A stretch of DNA of 64,000 nucleotides from an uncultured Methanobacterium sp. (GTDB taxonomy: Archaea; Methanobacteriota; Methanobacteria; Methanobacteriales; Methanobacteriaceae). The notes beneath the pieces were generated by a model. It was given only the letters and a program-made list of their open reading frames with translations, searched no databases and was not told the origin of the DNA. Each line of letters starts with the position of its first letter. The first letter of the stretch is position 1. Both the position numbers and the translations under genes were made by a program. This document shows, piece by piece, positions 22,051 to 31,933 of this stretch. The DNA lies in the NCBI RefSeq assembly GCF_963666025.1, contig NZ_OY762552.1, positions 434,001-498,000 on the forward strand. Reading direction: 5' to 3'.

Positions 22051-24600
22051 TTAATTTTCTTCAGGTTGCTTGAAGGTTATACGAAAATCAGTTCCTTGAT
22101 CTCTTTCCAGTTCCAGTTCACCACTAATTTGTTGGGTAAGGCTATTAACCAACTGCAGACCAAGTGAATCGGCTTTTTCGGGTTCAAAATCTGGAGAGAA
22201 TCCCACACCATTGTCACGGACCTCAAGAACGCAGCGATTATCGCTTTCTTTGAATTTAACCCGGATTTCACCACTACGTTCTTCAGGGAAAGCATGTTTA
22301 ATTGAATTGGAGATTAACTCATTTACCATCAAACCCAGGGGAATAGCGATATTTATGTCTATCATCACATCCTCCACATCCAGTTCCAATTTGATACGGG
22401 ATGGATCAGCTACGTAAGTTCTAAAAAGATCATTGGCCAGTTTACGTATGTAATCCCCGAAATTGATATGTTTCAGATCAGCGGATCGGTACAGTCTTTC
22501 GTGGATCATGGCCATGGACTGAGCCCTTTCCTGGCTTTCCTTGAACATGGCCCTGGCTTCTTCATCTTTAATGTAACGTGACTGCAGATTAAGAAGACTG
22601 GAAATAACCATCAGATTGTTTTTCACCCGGTGGTATATCTCTTTCATTAACATTTCCTTATCCTGCAGTGCCTGTTCCAGTTTAATCTGAGTTTCTTTAA
22701 TATCAGTTATATCCCTTGAAATTACCTGTACACTATGAATCCGGTTATCAGGTCCGTAAAGTGGTTGTAAACTAGTACTGAACCATTGATCTTTCCCATA
22801 CGGGACAAACATTTCCTCATCTAAACCCTCTTCTGTACGGATTACTTCTCTTATTAATTCAATCTGCTTTTTGGCAATTTCCGGAGGGAAAAAATCCCGG
22901 AGTGAACGACCCAACAGATCAGCAGGTTCTTTACCCATACTATGTGCGCCAGACTTGTTGGCCATTAAAAAAATACCATTCTCATCATACAAAGAAATTG
23001 GATCCTTAGCAGATTCAATGAGAGTCCGATATTTTTCCTCACTATCACGTAATGCATCTTCTGCATTTTTTTGCTGAGTGATGTCACGACTGTTACATAT
23101 AAATCCAGTGACCACCCCCTCATCAGAGATTGGTGTCCCCTTTGTAGCTAGCCACACGTAACTACCATCGGCATTCATGTAGCGATACTGAACCGTGCGA
23201 ATGATGCATTTCCTGATGCCTTCCTTAATGCAGGATGTAACCCGTGACTGATCATCAGGGTGTATCCTATCAAATATTGATTTTCCAACCAGTTCCGGGG
23301 GTTCCAAACCAAGAACAGATTTTACTGAAGGGCTTACGTAGATATATTGACCATCTTTACTGGCTTGACATATAATATCCGCCATGTTAGTGGTGATCAT
23401 TGATAACTGAGCTTCACTTCTTCCTAATGCCTTTTCAGCAGCTTTTTCTTGAGTTATATCCCTTGCTACTGCAGATAATCCAATTATTGTTCCAGCTCTA
23501 TCTTTTATGGGGGAAACTGTTAAAGATACGTCGATTATTTCTCCTGCTTTGGTTACTCTCTGGGTTTCATAGTGATCGATCTTCTCTCCACCCCCAATTA
23601 TCTTCAGTATATGTGTGAGTTCATCCGAAGCCTTTGGAAATATGATGGAACCTGATTTTCCAATGATTTCTCTTGCTTTATAACCATATGTTCTCTCTGC
23701 CCCTTTATTCCAGCTCAACACATTGCCCTTCAAATCCATTCCAATAATGGATTCTGCTGAGCTTTCAACAATGGCAGAAAGTATGGCGCGTGTCTTTTCA
23801 GCATTTTTACGATAGGTTATATCCCTAATAATGGAAGTGGTAAATATCTCACCATCCCCCTCCCAGTTGGTAAGGGATATTTCAAAGGGAAATTCATTAC
23901 CATCTTTCCTTAGACCCACCGACTCAAAGGTTCCCACCAGTTTATGCTCACCGGTTTTACGAAATTGGTTCAACTGTTCATCATATTTATCCCTCAGATA
24001 AGGGGGAATAAATTTCTTCACTGATTCTCCCAGAACCTCCTCTTCAGAGCATTGGAACATTTTCTGAAAGCTTTTATTAACAAAAACTACATTACCCCAT
24101 ATATTGGTGGTGATAATTCCATCTATGGCAGATTTTACCACAGATCGGAACATTTCTTCACTGGTTTTCAGTTTTACTTGTGATTTCTCAATCCTTTCAC
24201 TTAGAAGAATGGTAATTGCACTAACTGAGATAAACATAATCGATCGGAAAAGGTCATCATACACGTAGTCACTTTGAAGTGGGCTGGTCCAATCCGTTAA
24301 AATAAGTATCCCTGCCAGGAAAAACGGAACCCATAAACTCTTCCGTTTCCACCAGACAGCGGACAAAACTATGGGTATATAATAGAAGTGAGTGAAAAGA
24401 ATTCCAGATCTTAAAACAAAGTGAAAATAATAAGTTAAAACGCAGGATAGGACAATTAAAGACAGGACCATGAAAGTTTCATACTCGGGTCTGGATACAT
24501 TCCAATCTAACTTCAAAGATATTGCCCCCGAAACTATTCTATCTATACCTATTTTTCTGTAAAAAGAAGCATAAATCATTTTCTCAAAAATAATCATCAA
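22051..24600 (-). CDS. Membrane-anchored multi-PAS sensor histidine kinase
   Basis: The 849-residue protein starts with a hydrophobic sensor region of about four or five helices (FMVLSLIVLSCVLTYYFHFV, FYYIPIVLSAVWW, LWVPFFLAGILIL, SIMFISVSAITILL). Four PAS domains follow, beginning near FRSVVKSAIDG, LSAIVESSAES, LSMITTNMADI and YRTLIESAKD. The end is HisKA_2 (EIYHRVKNNLMVISSLLNLQ) plus HATPase_c (NELISNSIKHAF, DNGVGFSP, LGLQLVNSL). The kinase core is very similar to that of the gene ending at 1356, so the two are paralogs. Its start is uncertain: no good ribosome-binding site is seen for any of the first three ATGs. There is no receiver domain. Ligand and partner unknown. Confidence 0.9.
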   Translation of the reverse strand: MMIIFEKMIYASFYRKIGIDRIVSGAISLKLDWNVSRPEYETFMVLSLIVLSCVLTYYFHFVLRSGILFTHFYYIPIVLSAVWWKRKSLWVPFFLAGILILTDWTSPLQSDYVYDDLFRSIMFISVSAITILLSERIEKSQVKLKTSEEMFRSVVKSAIDGIITTNIWGNVVFVNKSFQKMFQCSEEEVLGESVKKFIPPYLRDKYDEQLNQFRKTGEHKLVGTFESVGLRKDGNEFPFEISLTNWEGDGEIFTTSIIRDITYRKNAEKTRAILSAIVESSAESIIGMDLKGNVLSWNKGAERTYGYKAREIIGKSGSIIFPKASDELTHILKIIGGGEKIDHYETQRVTKAGEIIDVSLTVSPIKDRAGTIIGLSAVARDITQEKAAEKALGRSEAQLSMITTNMADIICQASKDGQYIYVSPSVKSVLGLEPPELVGKSIFDRIHPDDQSRVTSCIKEGIRKCIIRTVQYRYMNADGSYVWLATKGTPISDEGVVTGFICNSRDITQQKNAEDALRDSEEKYRTLIESAKDPISLYDENGIFLMANKSGAHSMGKEPADLLGRSLRDFFPPEIAKKQIELIREVIRTEEGLDEEMFVPYGKDQWFSTSLQPLYGPDNRIHSVQVISRDITDIKETQIKLEQALQDKEMLMKEIYHRVKNNLMVISSLLNLQSRYIKDEEARAMFKESQERAQSMAMIHERLYRSADLKHINFGDYIRKLANDLFRTYVADPSRIKLELDVEDVMIDINIAIPLGLMVNELISNSIKHAFPEERSGEIRVKFKESDNRCVLEVRDNGVGFSPDFEPEKADSLGLQLVNSLTQQISGELELERDQGTDFRITFKQPEEN

Positions 24601-24798
24601 ATGAAATTTTTAAATGAAAATTATTGTTCTGTAAATTAATTCTGTCCATTAATGTTTTAAAGAAAGTTATAAAAAGGAACTATGAAAAAAAATAATCTGA
24701 AAGTTCATTTAGAACTTGGACAAAGATGATAAATCCATGAGGGAGATTATATTTATTAAAAAGGAATTATATCATTAAAATAGACCATATTCTTGGGT

Positions 24799-25053
24799 TT
24801 AAACCATATCCATTAGGGTTTCCAGCTTTTCAGGGTCATCGCATTCTTCCAGAGGAAGAATGTATTTCATTTCTTCTTCCACTACCACCATGGCAACTGG
24901 AGATAATGAGTAGAATTCTCCATCCGGATGTTTCCAGTGAAAAATCTTAACCAACGGATAAAAAACCCTATTCTCTATTGTGAAAGGTTTTCCAACCTTT
25001 ATTTCCTGATTTTTCATTTTCAACCCAGCTAATTTGAGCATTTGTAACATCAC
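24799..25053 (-). CDS. Short GerW/YtfJ-like protein
   Basis: The 84-residue protein reads like a compact GerW: VGKPFTIENRVFYPLVKI (20-37), then SLSPVAMVVVEEEMKYILPL (49-68). This lines up with DKVMIPVTR and IEPVAMVVVFKG...VKMLPL of the GerW gene two places upstream, but the glycine-rich middle loop is replaced by a short HWKHPDGEFY. It probably arose by duplication. It follows the DUF2953 gene by 47 bp. Function unknown; the relationship is inferred from the aligned motifs. Confidence 0.7.
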   Translation of the reverse strand: MMLQMLKLAGLKMKNQEIKVGKPFTIENRVFYPLVKIFHWKHPDGEFYSLSPVAMVVVEEEMKYILPLEECDDPEKLETLMDMV

Positions 25054-25100
25054 TAATAAACATGTGTATTAAATCTTAATTAAACGTATATTAAATCCCA

Positions 25101-25709
25101 CTAGCTACGCATTTCTCCAATCAGTTCCCGCACTGGTTTTTTAGTGTATGCCCGTACTGCCTCTACCATTATCCAGATAAGCTTTAAACTCACATCCACT
25201 TCTAAATCCCCATCAAGTACCCTTCTATCAAAATCGGGCGTTATAACTGCATCAATTCGTGTGATGGCATTAAGGGGATAGGTAAACGACCAGATATATC
25301 CTGTGAAAAGGGCTGTGTCTGCTGGACTTTCCATTCCCAAAGTCAGGTTCAGGGAGAATTTTTCCAGGGACACTGATTTATAACAAGCCGTAATCAACCG
25401 GTAAATATGAGGCCATGACTCTTTAACTAAATTCAGAATCTTTAAAATACGTTTCAGGTTAAATTTATCTTCTTCATCTGTTTTTTCTTCTTTGTCTTCT
25501 GGTTCTTCCTTTTTCTTAGCCTTATCTTTTTCATCTTCAGGTATATCCCTTGAAAAAATGCGTATACCTAAAAATTTAAGACTGAATTGGCCGTTAATTT
25601 CAGATCCCTGCTTTTTAAAAGACAAGGATAACTTTAGGGGAATCAAAAGAAAAGACAATAAAATAAGCACCAGAATAAGTATTATGATGCCTATTATAGT
25701 GTATATCAA
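25101..25709 (-). CDS. DUF2953 membrane-anchored protein (YtfI-like)
   Basis: The 202 residues begin with one N-terminal transmembrane helix (IIGIIILILVLILLSFLLIPL). A beta segment, a highly charged Lys/Glu linker (KDKAKKKEEPEDKEEK) and the DUF2953 core follow (LGMESPADTALFTGYIWSF, TPDFDRRVLDGDLEVDVSL). The apparent start is TTG at 25709 with weak GGGTTAA upstream. In Bacillus, ytfI (DUF2953) and ytfJ/gerW are neighbours linked to spore germination. Here too a GerW gene is next door, supporting both calls. The function in a non-sporulating archaeon is not known. Confidence 0.85.
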   Translation of the reverse strand: MIYTIIGIIILILVLILLSFLLIPLKLSLSFKKQGSEINGQFSLKFLGIRIFSRDIPEDEKDKAKKKEEPEDKEEKTDEEDKFNLKRILKILNLVKESWPHIYRLITACYKSVSLEKFSLNLTLGMESPADTALFTGYIWSFTYPLNAITRIDAVITPDFDRRVLDGDLEVDVSLKLIWIMVEAVRAYTKKPVRELIGEMRS

Positions 25710-25790
25710 AATTTAACCCACTCTCAGGTTATTGAATATTCAGGGTGAATTTAGAAATTATAATTTCTTAAAAACTATTCATTAAATTTT

Positions 25791-26243
25791 TTATACTGGA
25801 GGTTCACCCTTTTTTTCTTCAGTTTTTGCTTCTTCAGCTTTTTTGGTATGTTTTTTACTGTGTTTTTTACCCATTCCCATTTTTCGGCCTTCAGCCATAA
25901 CATCAACTATGGCATTGCTAACTTCACCAATTGCCCGGGTTAATGGATCTGGATTTTTTAAAGGCAACATTTTTACACCTTCAGGTCCACTCTGACCTTT
26001 GAAAACCACAACCATTGCCACTGGTTCTATACCAGCACCTCCACCGGCAGCAGCTGCAGATCCTCCTTCGCTAGATGCACCTTTTCCTTCACCCATTCCT
26101 GCTCCGAATGCCATTCCCATTCGGGTAACCGGGATCATGACTTTGTCTTCACTTTCGATTACTTCCCCAATCACGTTTTCTATGTTCAAAACCTTTCGAA
26201 TCTCTTCTACAGTAGTTTTTATTGGATCCTGGATATCCATCAT
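25791..26243 (-). CDS. GerW/YtfJ family protein
   Basis: The 150-residue protein has the GerW pattern: VIGEVIESEDKVMIPVTR (24-41), a Gly/Ala-rich loop (FGAGMGEGKGASSEGGSAA), then GIEPVAMVVVFKG (71-83) and VKMLPL. A Lys-rich C-terminal tail (KHSKKHTKKAEEAKTEEKK) may bind nucleic acid or membrane. Two adjacent ATGs are possible; GGGGTGACCT favours the second (26240). It is the first gene of a three-gene minus-strand cluster with DUF2953 and a short GerW paralog. In firmicutes the protein is needed for spore germination; archaeal members have no known role. Confidence 0.88.
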   Translation of the reverse strand: MMDIQDPIKTTVEEIRKVLNIENVIGEVIESEDKVMIPVTRMGMAFGAGMGEGKGASSEGGSAAAAGGGAGIEPVAMVVVFKGQSGPEGVKMLPLKNPDPLTRAIGEVSNAIVDVMAEGRKMGMGKKHSKKHTKKAEEAKTEEKKGEPPV

Positions 26244-26365
26244 AGGTCACCCCTACATTTTTTTAATTGTATATCTTATTGCCATATAGGCATATACATT
26301 TTACTGAAATATTATTATAAACTTGAATAGTGGGTCTCTTTTAGACAGTTTATCACATCCGCATG

Positions 26366-26380
26366 GAAAAGGTTTATATA
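26366..26380 (+). promoter_or_regulatory. Promoter of the tRNA-Val/tRNA-Phe pair
   Basis: A purine-rich BRE (GGAAAAGG) followed by TTTATATA (26373-26380) sits about 26 bp before the first tRNA base, the spacing expected for an archaeal stable-RNA promoter. Confidence 0.7.
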
Positions 26381-26405
26381 GTATAGAACAGTAATGTTTG
26401 TTTGC

Positions 26406-26557
<152 letters not shown>

Positions 26558-26850
26558 CCTATTATTATTTTTTCTGTTTTCTTGAAATAACTTAATTAAA
26601 CAGTTTTAATTAATTATAATTTTAATTAATTCTCAGACAAAATAACAATAAATAATTTAATTATTAATCTATTTTTTTAGACCTGATTAAGGATTTAACA
26701 GGCAAAAAATAGGTAATAAACACTATAATTCCAATATTATAACCTATCTATTCACTTAGATTACTATTTTTACGAGTAACGTAATTGGAAAATTTTACAG
26801 TAGCGTTATTATAACATTTGGATAATTTTTTTAATTCTTTTTGATTTCAT

Positions 26851-27654
26851 CTAAATTATCCCAGTGTGTTTACGCAAAGCAACTGCAACCAAACCTCCAA
26901 CACCAGTTAATATTCCATAAATAATTAATCCCCCTATTAAAATTACCAACCACGGGATGATTCCGAGGTAGGCTAGAACAATTCCCCCTGGAATAATTGA
27001 AACAAATACTGCTATACAGATTCCTACCAGAGCTCCATTTACTGTTCCTTCAGTATAACTCCGGGTTCCCATGGCAGCTGCGGAGATAAATCCAGATAGT
27101 ATGAATATAATTAAAGAAATCAATGAAACTCCACCCAAAAATGAGAATAAAGTGGGTTCGTTTGAATTTTGAGCTGCCAATCTCACTAAGCCTAAGAATA
27201 TAATGATATTACTGATAATTGTCATTACTATCAAAAAAATAATGCCTAGTCCCACTCCCCACAGGTCGATATGTTCGTACAATCCCCTTAAACTCTTTTT
27301 TCTCTTTTCCCGCGCTTCCAGAACATAACCATAATCATACCTGTTGGCAGGTCCCCCTTCTTTGAGCATTTTTCCACATTTAGAACAAAAAGGTGATTTC
27401 ACTTTGTTTATCTGCCCACACAATGGACATATATTTTCTGAAACGTGGCTACTGGTTTGGTAATTGCTGGTTTGATAGTTACTGGTTTGGTAATTGTCAT
27501 TTTGAACATTTTTTGTTATTTTTTTCATACCACGGGGTGTTGGTTCGGCATAACTTAAATTCCCACCACACAAACAGCTTTCAAAGTCTTCCAGGGATTC
27601 CCCTTTTTCAAGTTCATAAAATCCACCGCATTCATCACATATTATGTATTTCAA
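26851..27654 (-). CDS. Zinc-ribbon membrane protein
   Basis: The 267-residue protein begins with a double zinc-ribbon (CDECGG, CLCGG). A Gln/Thr/Ser linker holds three NYQTS repeats (about residues 54-68), then comes a second ribbon (CPLCGQ, CSKCGK). Four or five transmembrane helices follow after residue 130. The first 35 residues closely match those of the neighbouring 110-residue protein (MKYxxCxxCGGxYxL), so the two are paralogs. Likely a membrane protein with a cytoplasmic metal-binding head; function unknown. The stretch of about 430 bp to the paralog means they are probably transcribed separately. Confidence 0.8.
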   Translation of the reverse strand: MKYIICDECGGFYELEKGESLEDFESCLCGGNLSYAEPTPRGMKKITKNVQNDNYQTSNYQTSNYQTSSHVSENICPLCGQINKVKSPFCSKCGKMLKEGGPANRYDYGYVLEAREKRKKSLRGLYEHIDLWGVGLGIIFLIVMTIISNIIIFLGLVRLAAQNSNEPTLFSFLGGVSLISLIIFILSGFISAAAMGTRSYTEGTVNGALVGICIAVFVSIIPGGIVLAYLGIIPWLVILIGGLIIYGILTGVGGLVAVALRKHTGII

Positions 27655-28089
27655 TTACGATCCCGCCCCTTATTTTAGCATATACTCTATTTTAACACCC
27701 CTTAATTCAGGGTATGGGAGTATACACTCGGATATTTTCATAAACGAATTTTTAACGGAATTATATTTTATTTATTAATATTTAAATATTACTATTAATT
27801 CATAAAAAAATAATATGGTAATTGAAAATGAAACTTGCATTGGACACAGGAAATAAATAAACACCATATTGTGTTTATCTTGAAATTAATTTATCTTGAA
27901 ATTAATAATATCGAATAAATGATTTTTTTTGAATAAAATGATTTTTCGAAAAAAATCATCAAAAAAAGAAATTCCCCAAGATATGAATACGTATATCTAT
28001 CCAGAGTTTGGAGATAAAAAATCAATAATGAACTAACAAGAACGGATATGATAACAAAATGAGTGATAATAACAGATTATATGTAAAAA
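27655..28089. other. 435-bp intergenic region with a palindromic A/T hairpin
   Basis: AT-rich, no gene seen. Two copies of TTTATCTTGAAATTAAT overlap near 27874-27906. A strong hairpin ATGATTTTT/AAAAATCAT spans 27938-27959. For the minus strand this lies between two paralogous genes and may end the 28090 transcript. Confidence 0.45.
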
Positions 28090-28422
28090 TTAAACCAATA
28101 AGCCCAGTAAAACTATAGAAACTAAAATAAAAGTGACTCCTGCAAATATCCCTATCGGTGTAAATGTTTCGCTTCGATTAACCACAGATAATTCCTTAAC
28201 AGGCATTAATATCTGACCACATGAACTGCAAAAAGCGGTTTCAACTGGAGTTATATTTCCACAGTTTTTACAGGTTATTTTAGGGGATTGAATTTCAGGT
28301 TCATCCTCTTCTTCCACAATGTAGAGTTTACCTCCACATTGGCAGGAATCAAAATCACTGCTAGATTCTTCATCCATTAATTGGTAGTAACCACCACAGT
28401 TTTCACAGACTAAATATTTCAT
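28090..28422 (-). CDS. Zinc-ribbon protein with C-terminal membrane anchor
   Basis: The 110 residues have an N-terminal ribbon (CENCGGYYQL and CQCGGKLY) and a second one (CKNCGN and CSSCGQ). One or two hydrophobic segments end the chain (GIFAGVTFILVSIVLLGLLV). The beginning matches the 267-residue neighbour almost residue for residue, but the multi-helix domain is absent. Probably a membrane-tethered metal-binding protein, function unknown. Confidence 0.78.
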   Translation of the reverse strand: MKYLVCENCGGYYQLMDEESSSDFDSCQCGGKLYIVEEEDEPEIQSPKITCKNCGNITPVETAFCSSCGQILMPVKELSVVNRSETFTPIGIFAGVTFILVSIVLLGLLV

Positions 28423-28712
28423 ACTATCTTTTGTTTGTCTGTTTATATGCCTATATATGGTTTACCATGGGATTAAAAAGAGTATTTATTATAAATAAGA
28501 AGAATTAATTGGCAAAAATGTAATTAAAAGGAAAATAATAATTAAATGAGCATTAATCTACAGTGCTGATGATAATCACAAGTTCAGCTGAAATTCATAA
28601 AATAGTAGAATAATGAGCTTGATAAAAAATAGTCATTATCCCCAACATCCAATCAATGACCACTGCAGATTTTTATCATTCATATTCCTTTCAACTTACT
28701 ACAGATTACTCA

Positions 28713-29987
28713 TCAAAAAATGTTTCCTTTCAGATAGGTACTCCGGAAATGGGTTATCTCTACATCAAGGAATGTTCCAAGAATGGCTTCTTCCATCACC
28801 ACTGTTTTATATGAATTGGTACGACCAAGGTACCCTCCTTTACTTCCCTTATCAGTGATAAGTATTTTTTGATGGGTGCCCAGTAGTTTCTTATTGCTAA
28901 CCGTTGCAATCTCCACTTTAAGATCGTTTAAATTGCGAGATCGCTTTTTCATAGTTTGGTGATCAATCTCTGGAAGTAATGATGAACTGGTGCCAGGGCG
29001 ATGATGATATTTGGAGATATGTAAAAAATCAGGGCGAATCTCCCTGATAACATCCAGTGTGCCCTCAAAATCATCCTCCTCCTCAGTGGGATACCCCACA
29101 ATAATATCTGTCGCCAGTGAGAGTTCGGGTATTTCTGTCTTGAAATGGTTAACTATTTCCAAGTATTCTTCCACACTGTGCTCACGGTTCATATCAGCTA
29201 GAGTCTGATTACTTCCACACTGCAGGGGGAGATGAAGAAATTTATAGACCTTATCATTTTTAAAGGCAGTTATAATTGATTCAAGGTCGTTTGCAATGTT
29301 TTTAGGGTGCATCATCCCTACTCTTATGCGAAAATCGCCTTCAATTGAGCATATCTCATCTATAAGATCAGACAGACTTTCTCCAGTGTCCTTCCCATAT
29401 GCTGCAGTGTCTTGGGCAGTGAGCTGGATTTCCACACAACCCTCAGCAACTGCCTGCTCAGCTTCGGCTCTTAAAAGAGATATTGGATAACTTTGCAGCC
29501 CTCCTCGTGCAAATCGAGTGCAACAGTAACTGCATTTACCAAGACATCCTTCACATATCTGGAGAATATGCACCAGGGGGTTAGTACGCTTCTTTGGAAG
29601 GCAGGTTTTAACTTCCTCTCCCTGACCAGTTTCCCTCATGAGATGCCCATCCATAATTGCTTCAACTACTTCTGGAGTTGAATTTATCCTGCGAGCCCCA
29701 ATCCAACCGGCCTGTGGTGCCATTTTTTCCAGTTTTTCTGGATCAATATCCACCATGCACCCAGCAATGAGCAATTTTTTCTGTGGGAACTGGGCCTGTA
29801 ATTTCCCAATACGATTGGTTATCTTCTGTTCAGTGGGTTGTTTGACGTAACAGGTGTTTATGATAATAACATCCGCATCTTCAGGGGATTTTACAATTTC
29901 TCCACCAGTTTCTTCCAGTAAACCCGCCATTATCTGAGAGTCTGCCTGGTTGAACGTGCAACCAAAAGTTTCCATGTAGATTTTCAT
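28713..29987 (-). CDS. tRNA t6A37 methylthiotransferase (MtaB-type)
   Basis: The 424-residue enzyme has the three-part MiaB/MtaB plan. The UPF0004 domain has cluster cysteines Cys10, Cys46 and Cys77 (METFGCTFNQAD, INTCYVK, AGCMVD). The radical SAM core has CLGKCSYC (Cys148, Cys152, Cys155) followed by CTRFARGG. A TRAM RNA-binding domain lies at the end (GTHQKILITDKGSKGG). Archaeal members convert t6A at position 37 of tRNA to ms2t6A using sulphur and SAM. Length is complete. The start has only a weak ribosome-binding site. Adjacent genes do not look functionally linked. Confidence 0.94.
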   Translation of the reverse strand: MKIYMETFGCTFNQADSQIMAGLLEETGGEIVKSPEDADVIIINTCYVKQPTEQKITNRIGKLQAQFPQKKLLIAGCMVDIDPEKLEKMAPQAGWIGARRINSTPEVVEAIMDGHLMRETGQGEEVKTCLPKKRTNPLVHILQICEGCLGKCSYCCTRFARGGLQSYPISLLRAEAEQAVAEGCVEIQLTAQDTAAYGKDTGESLSDLIDEICSIEGDFRIRVGMMHPKNIANDLESIITAFKNDKVYKFLHLPLQCGSNQTLADMNREHSVEEYLEIVNHFKTEIPELSLATDIIVGYPTEEEDDFEGTLDVIREIRPDFLHISKYHHRPGTSSSLLPEIDHQTMKKRSRNLNDLKVEIATVSNKKLLGTHQKILITDKGSKGGYLGRTNSYKTVVMEEAILGTFLDVEITHFRSTYLKGNIF

Positions 29988-30222
29988 ATTATCAGGATTT
30001 AATTTGATACTTTCAATTTGATATTCTTGATACGTTGGGATTTATTAGTTATTTAAAAATTGGGATTATTAGCTATTTAAGAAATGTTAATTGATAGATA
30101 TTTCAAGAAATTGATTAAAAAACGTCAACATCACTAAAAGTCAGGTTTTTTGTCGCGTCTTTATTGATATTGGTTATAATTTCCAGATATAACTCCCAAG
30201 ATAAATCAGGATAATCCCCAGA

Positions 30223-30876
30223 TTAATCTTCAGGCCATCCATGTTTGCCGATCATAGGAACAAACACAACCCCTCCCATGTTCATAGTCTGGTAATCATC
30301 ATCTGAAATTCTCATAACAGATACCAGTTCCTGGAAGTAGTCCGACCCCATGGGCATGATCAGTTTCCCACCAATTTTCAGCTGTTCTTTAAGGGGTTCT
30401 GGAATTTTTGGTGCACTGGCTGTTCCGTAAATTCGGTCGTAAGGTGCTTTATCAGGGTAACCTGTGGTTCCATCTCCTTCTATCACCGTTACCACCTCCG
30501 AATACCCAGTTTTCTTCAGGTTCTCTCTGGCCTTTTCTGCCAGGGATGAAATTCGTTCTATGGTGAATACATGGCCTTTTTTACCAACAATTTCCCCTAC
30601 CACCGCAGCATTATATCCCCAACCAGTTCCAATTTCCAGAATATTCATTCCTTCTTCTAACTCCAACTTTTCGGCGATAATCGCCACCATATGTGGAGCA
30701 GAAATGGTCTGACCTTTCCCGATGGGGAATGGGCGATCCAGGTAGGCATGAGAACTGTTCTCAGGAGGCATGAATTCCTCCCTGGGAACCTTAAGCATGG
30801 CTTTTTTTACTTTTTCGGCCCTTATGTATCCCTGGTTAAAGAGTTTTTCCACCAAATTTTCTCTTTCATCATTCAT
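30223..30876 (-). CDS. pcm: Protein-L-isoaspartate O-methyltransferase
   Basis: The best start is the ATG giving MNDERENLVEKL (30876), since GTGG lies five bases upstream; a GTG three codons earlier is possible. The 217-residue SAM-dependent enzyme carries PIGKGQTISAPHMVA, the SAM loop LEIGTGWGYNAAV, and GGKLIMPMG. It repairs isoaspartyl residues in aged proteins. Length and motifs match archaeal Pcm. It is followed by an intergenic stretch and then the mtaB gene on the same strand. Confidence 0.94.
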   Translation of the reverse strand: MNDERENLVEKLFNQGYIRAEKVKKAMLKVPREEFMPPENSSHAYLDRPFPIGKGQTISAPHMVAIIAEKLELEEGMNILEIGTGWGYNAAVVGEIVGKKGHVFTIERISSLAEKARENLKKTGYSEVVTVIEGDGTTGYPDKAPYDRIYGTASAPKIPEPLKEQLKIGGKLIMPMGSDYFQELVSVMRISDDDYQTMNMGGVVFVPMIGKHGWPED

Positions 30877-31061
30877 ATGAACCACTTAAAATCTCAAATC
30901 TTACTTTTCACTTAAGATAAAAAGAGATCTAGATCCCAAAGAGATCTAAATCAGGGTTAAGAGAATTTAATTATGGTAGTAAACTTGCATTAGGCTTTTG
31001 AATTAATGATAATGGAAATTTTAAAGTGTTGATAACCGTTTGATAAATTCTGTAATCTTAA

Positions 31062-31694
31062 TCAATCTTCATCTTCATCAACTATTTCAGCTGTTTCCAC
31101 TATTTTAGAGGTTAAATCGTACTGGAATCTGTCTCTCTTATCTGCAGGTCTCCCGTAAACTCTTTTAATTTGTTCTGCAGGAGTTCCGCCTTTCCTAATT
31201 CTTGAAGTGATGGTTTTCATGGATTTTATTTGGAGGACTGCTCTTTCCAGTTTCACAACATCACCTACATTAAATTGGAAATCCCTTTCAATTTCTACCT
31301 TTCGGGATAGGATCCTTCCACCGTAGTCTATGGATATTCCTACCCTGGTGGGTCCAGCAAGGGATGCTGCCCAGACAGTTACCAGTTCAGAAACTGGGCT
31401 TTTTAAGACACGGCCTCCTCTGTTGTTTTCCAGTGAGGTTATTTCCACTTCCTCACCATCCACCACCAGCACTTCCCCTACCTCTAAAACCTCGTCAGGA
31501 TAAATTTTAATAGTTTTTTTCACAGATTCTTCAAATTTACTGATTATTACCCTGCACTCCACCATTTTAGGAATGATTACGGTTTCTTTGAATGTGTTTC
31601 CACATTCATTACATTTTATGAGAACTTCTCGGGTGTTTTTACCCTTAGTTTTAAGTATTTCGTAAGATTCAGAGTCACAAACTGGACATTTCAT
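31062..31694 (-). CDS. HVO_0476-type zinc-finger protein
   Basis: Starting at MKCPVCDSE (GAGGAAAG upstream), the protein has 210 residues. It opens with a zinc finger built from CPVC (Cys3, Cys6) and CNEC (Cys28, Cys31). A beta-rich region follows (EVLEVGEVLVVDGEEVEITSLE) and a basic segment (SRIRKGGTPAEQIKRVYGRPADKRDRF). The family is widespread in euryarchaea and probably binds nucleic acid, but no function is assigned. The acidic tail EIVDEDED ends the chain. Confidence 0.85.
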   Translation of the reverse strand: MKCPVCDSESYEILKTKGKNTREVLIKCNECGNTFKETVIIPKMVECRVIISKFEESVKKTIKIYPDEVLEVGEVLVVDGEEVEITSLENNRGGRVLKSPVSELVTVWAASLAGPTRVGISIDYGGRILSRKVEIERDFQFNVGDVVKLERAVLQIKSMKTITSRIRKGGTPAEQIKRVYGRPADKRDRFQYDLTSKIVETAEIVDEDED

Positions 31695-31933
31695 TTTCTT
31701 TCCTCGCTCATCAAAATAAGTAAAAAAATATTGCATGTGATAATAATTTTTTCATATTTTGAATATTATGATATGAATTTGATTTATAATATTAATTTGA
31801 TGGAAATTTAACTTAATTGACTGATTAATTGAACTTTGATCAATATAGATTTAATTTAATAGTTAAAATATTTGTAGGAATAAAAATTTAGTAGAAAAAG
31901 GATTGATGGAAATAAATCTACAAATCTCATTAA

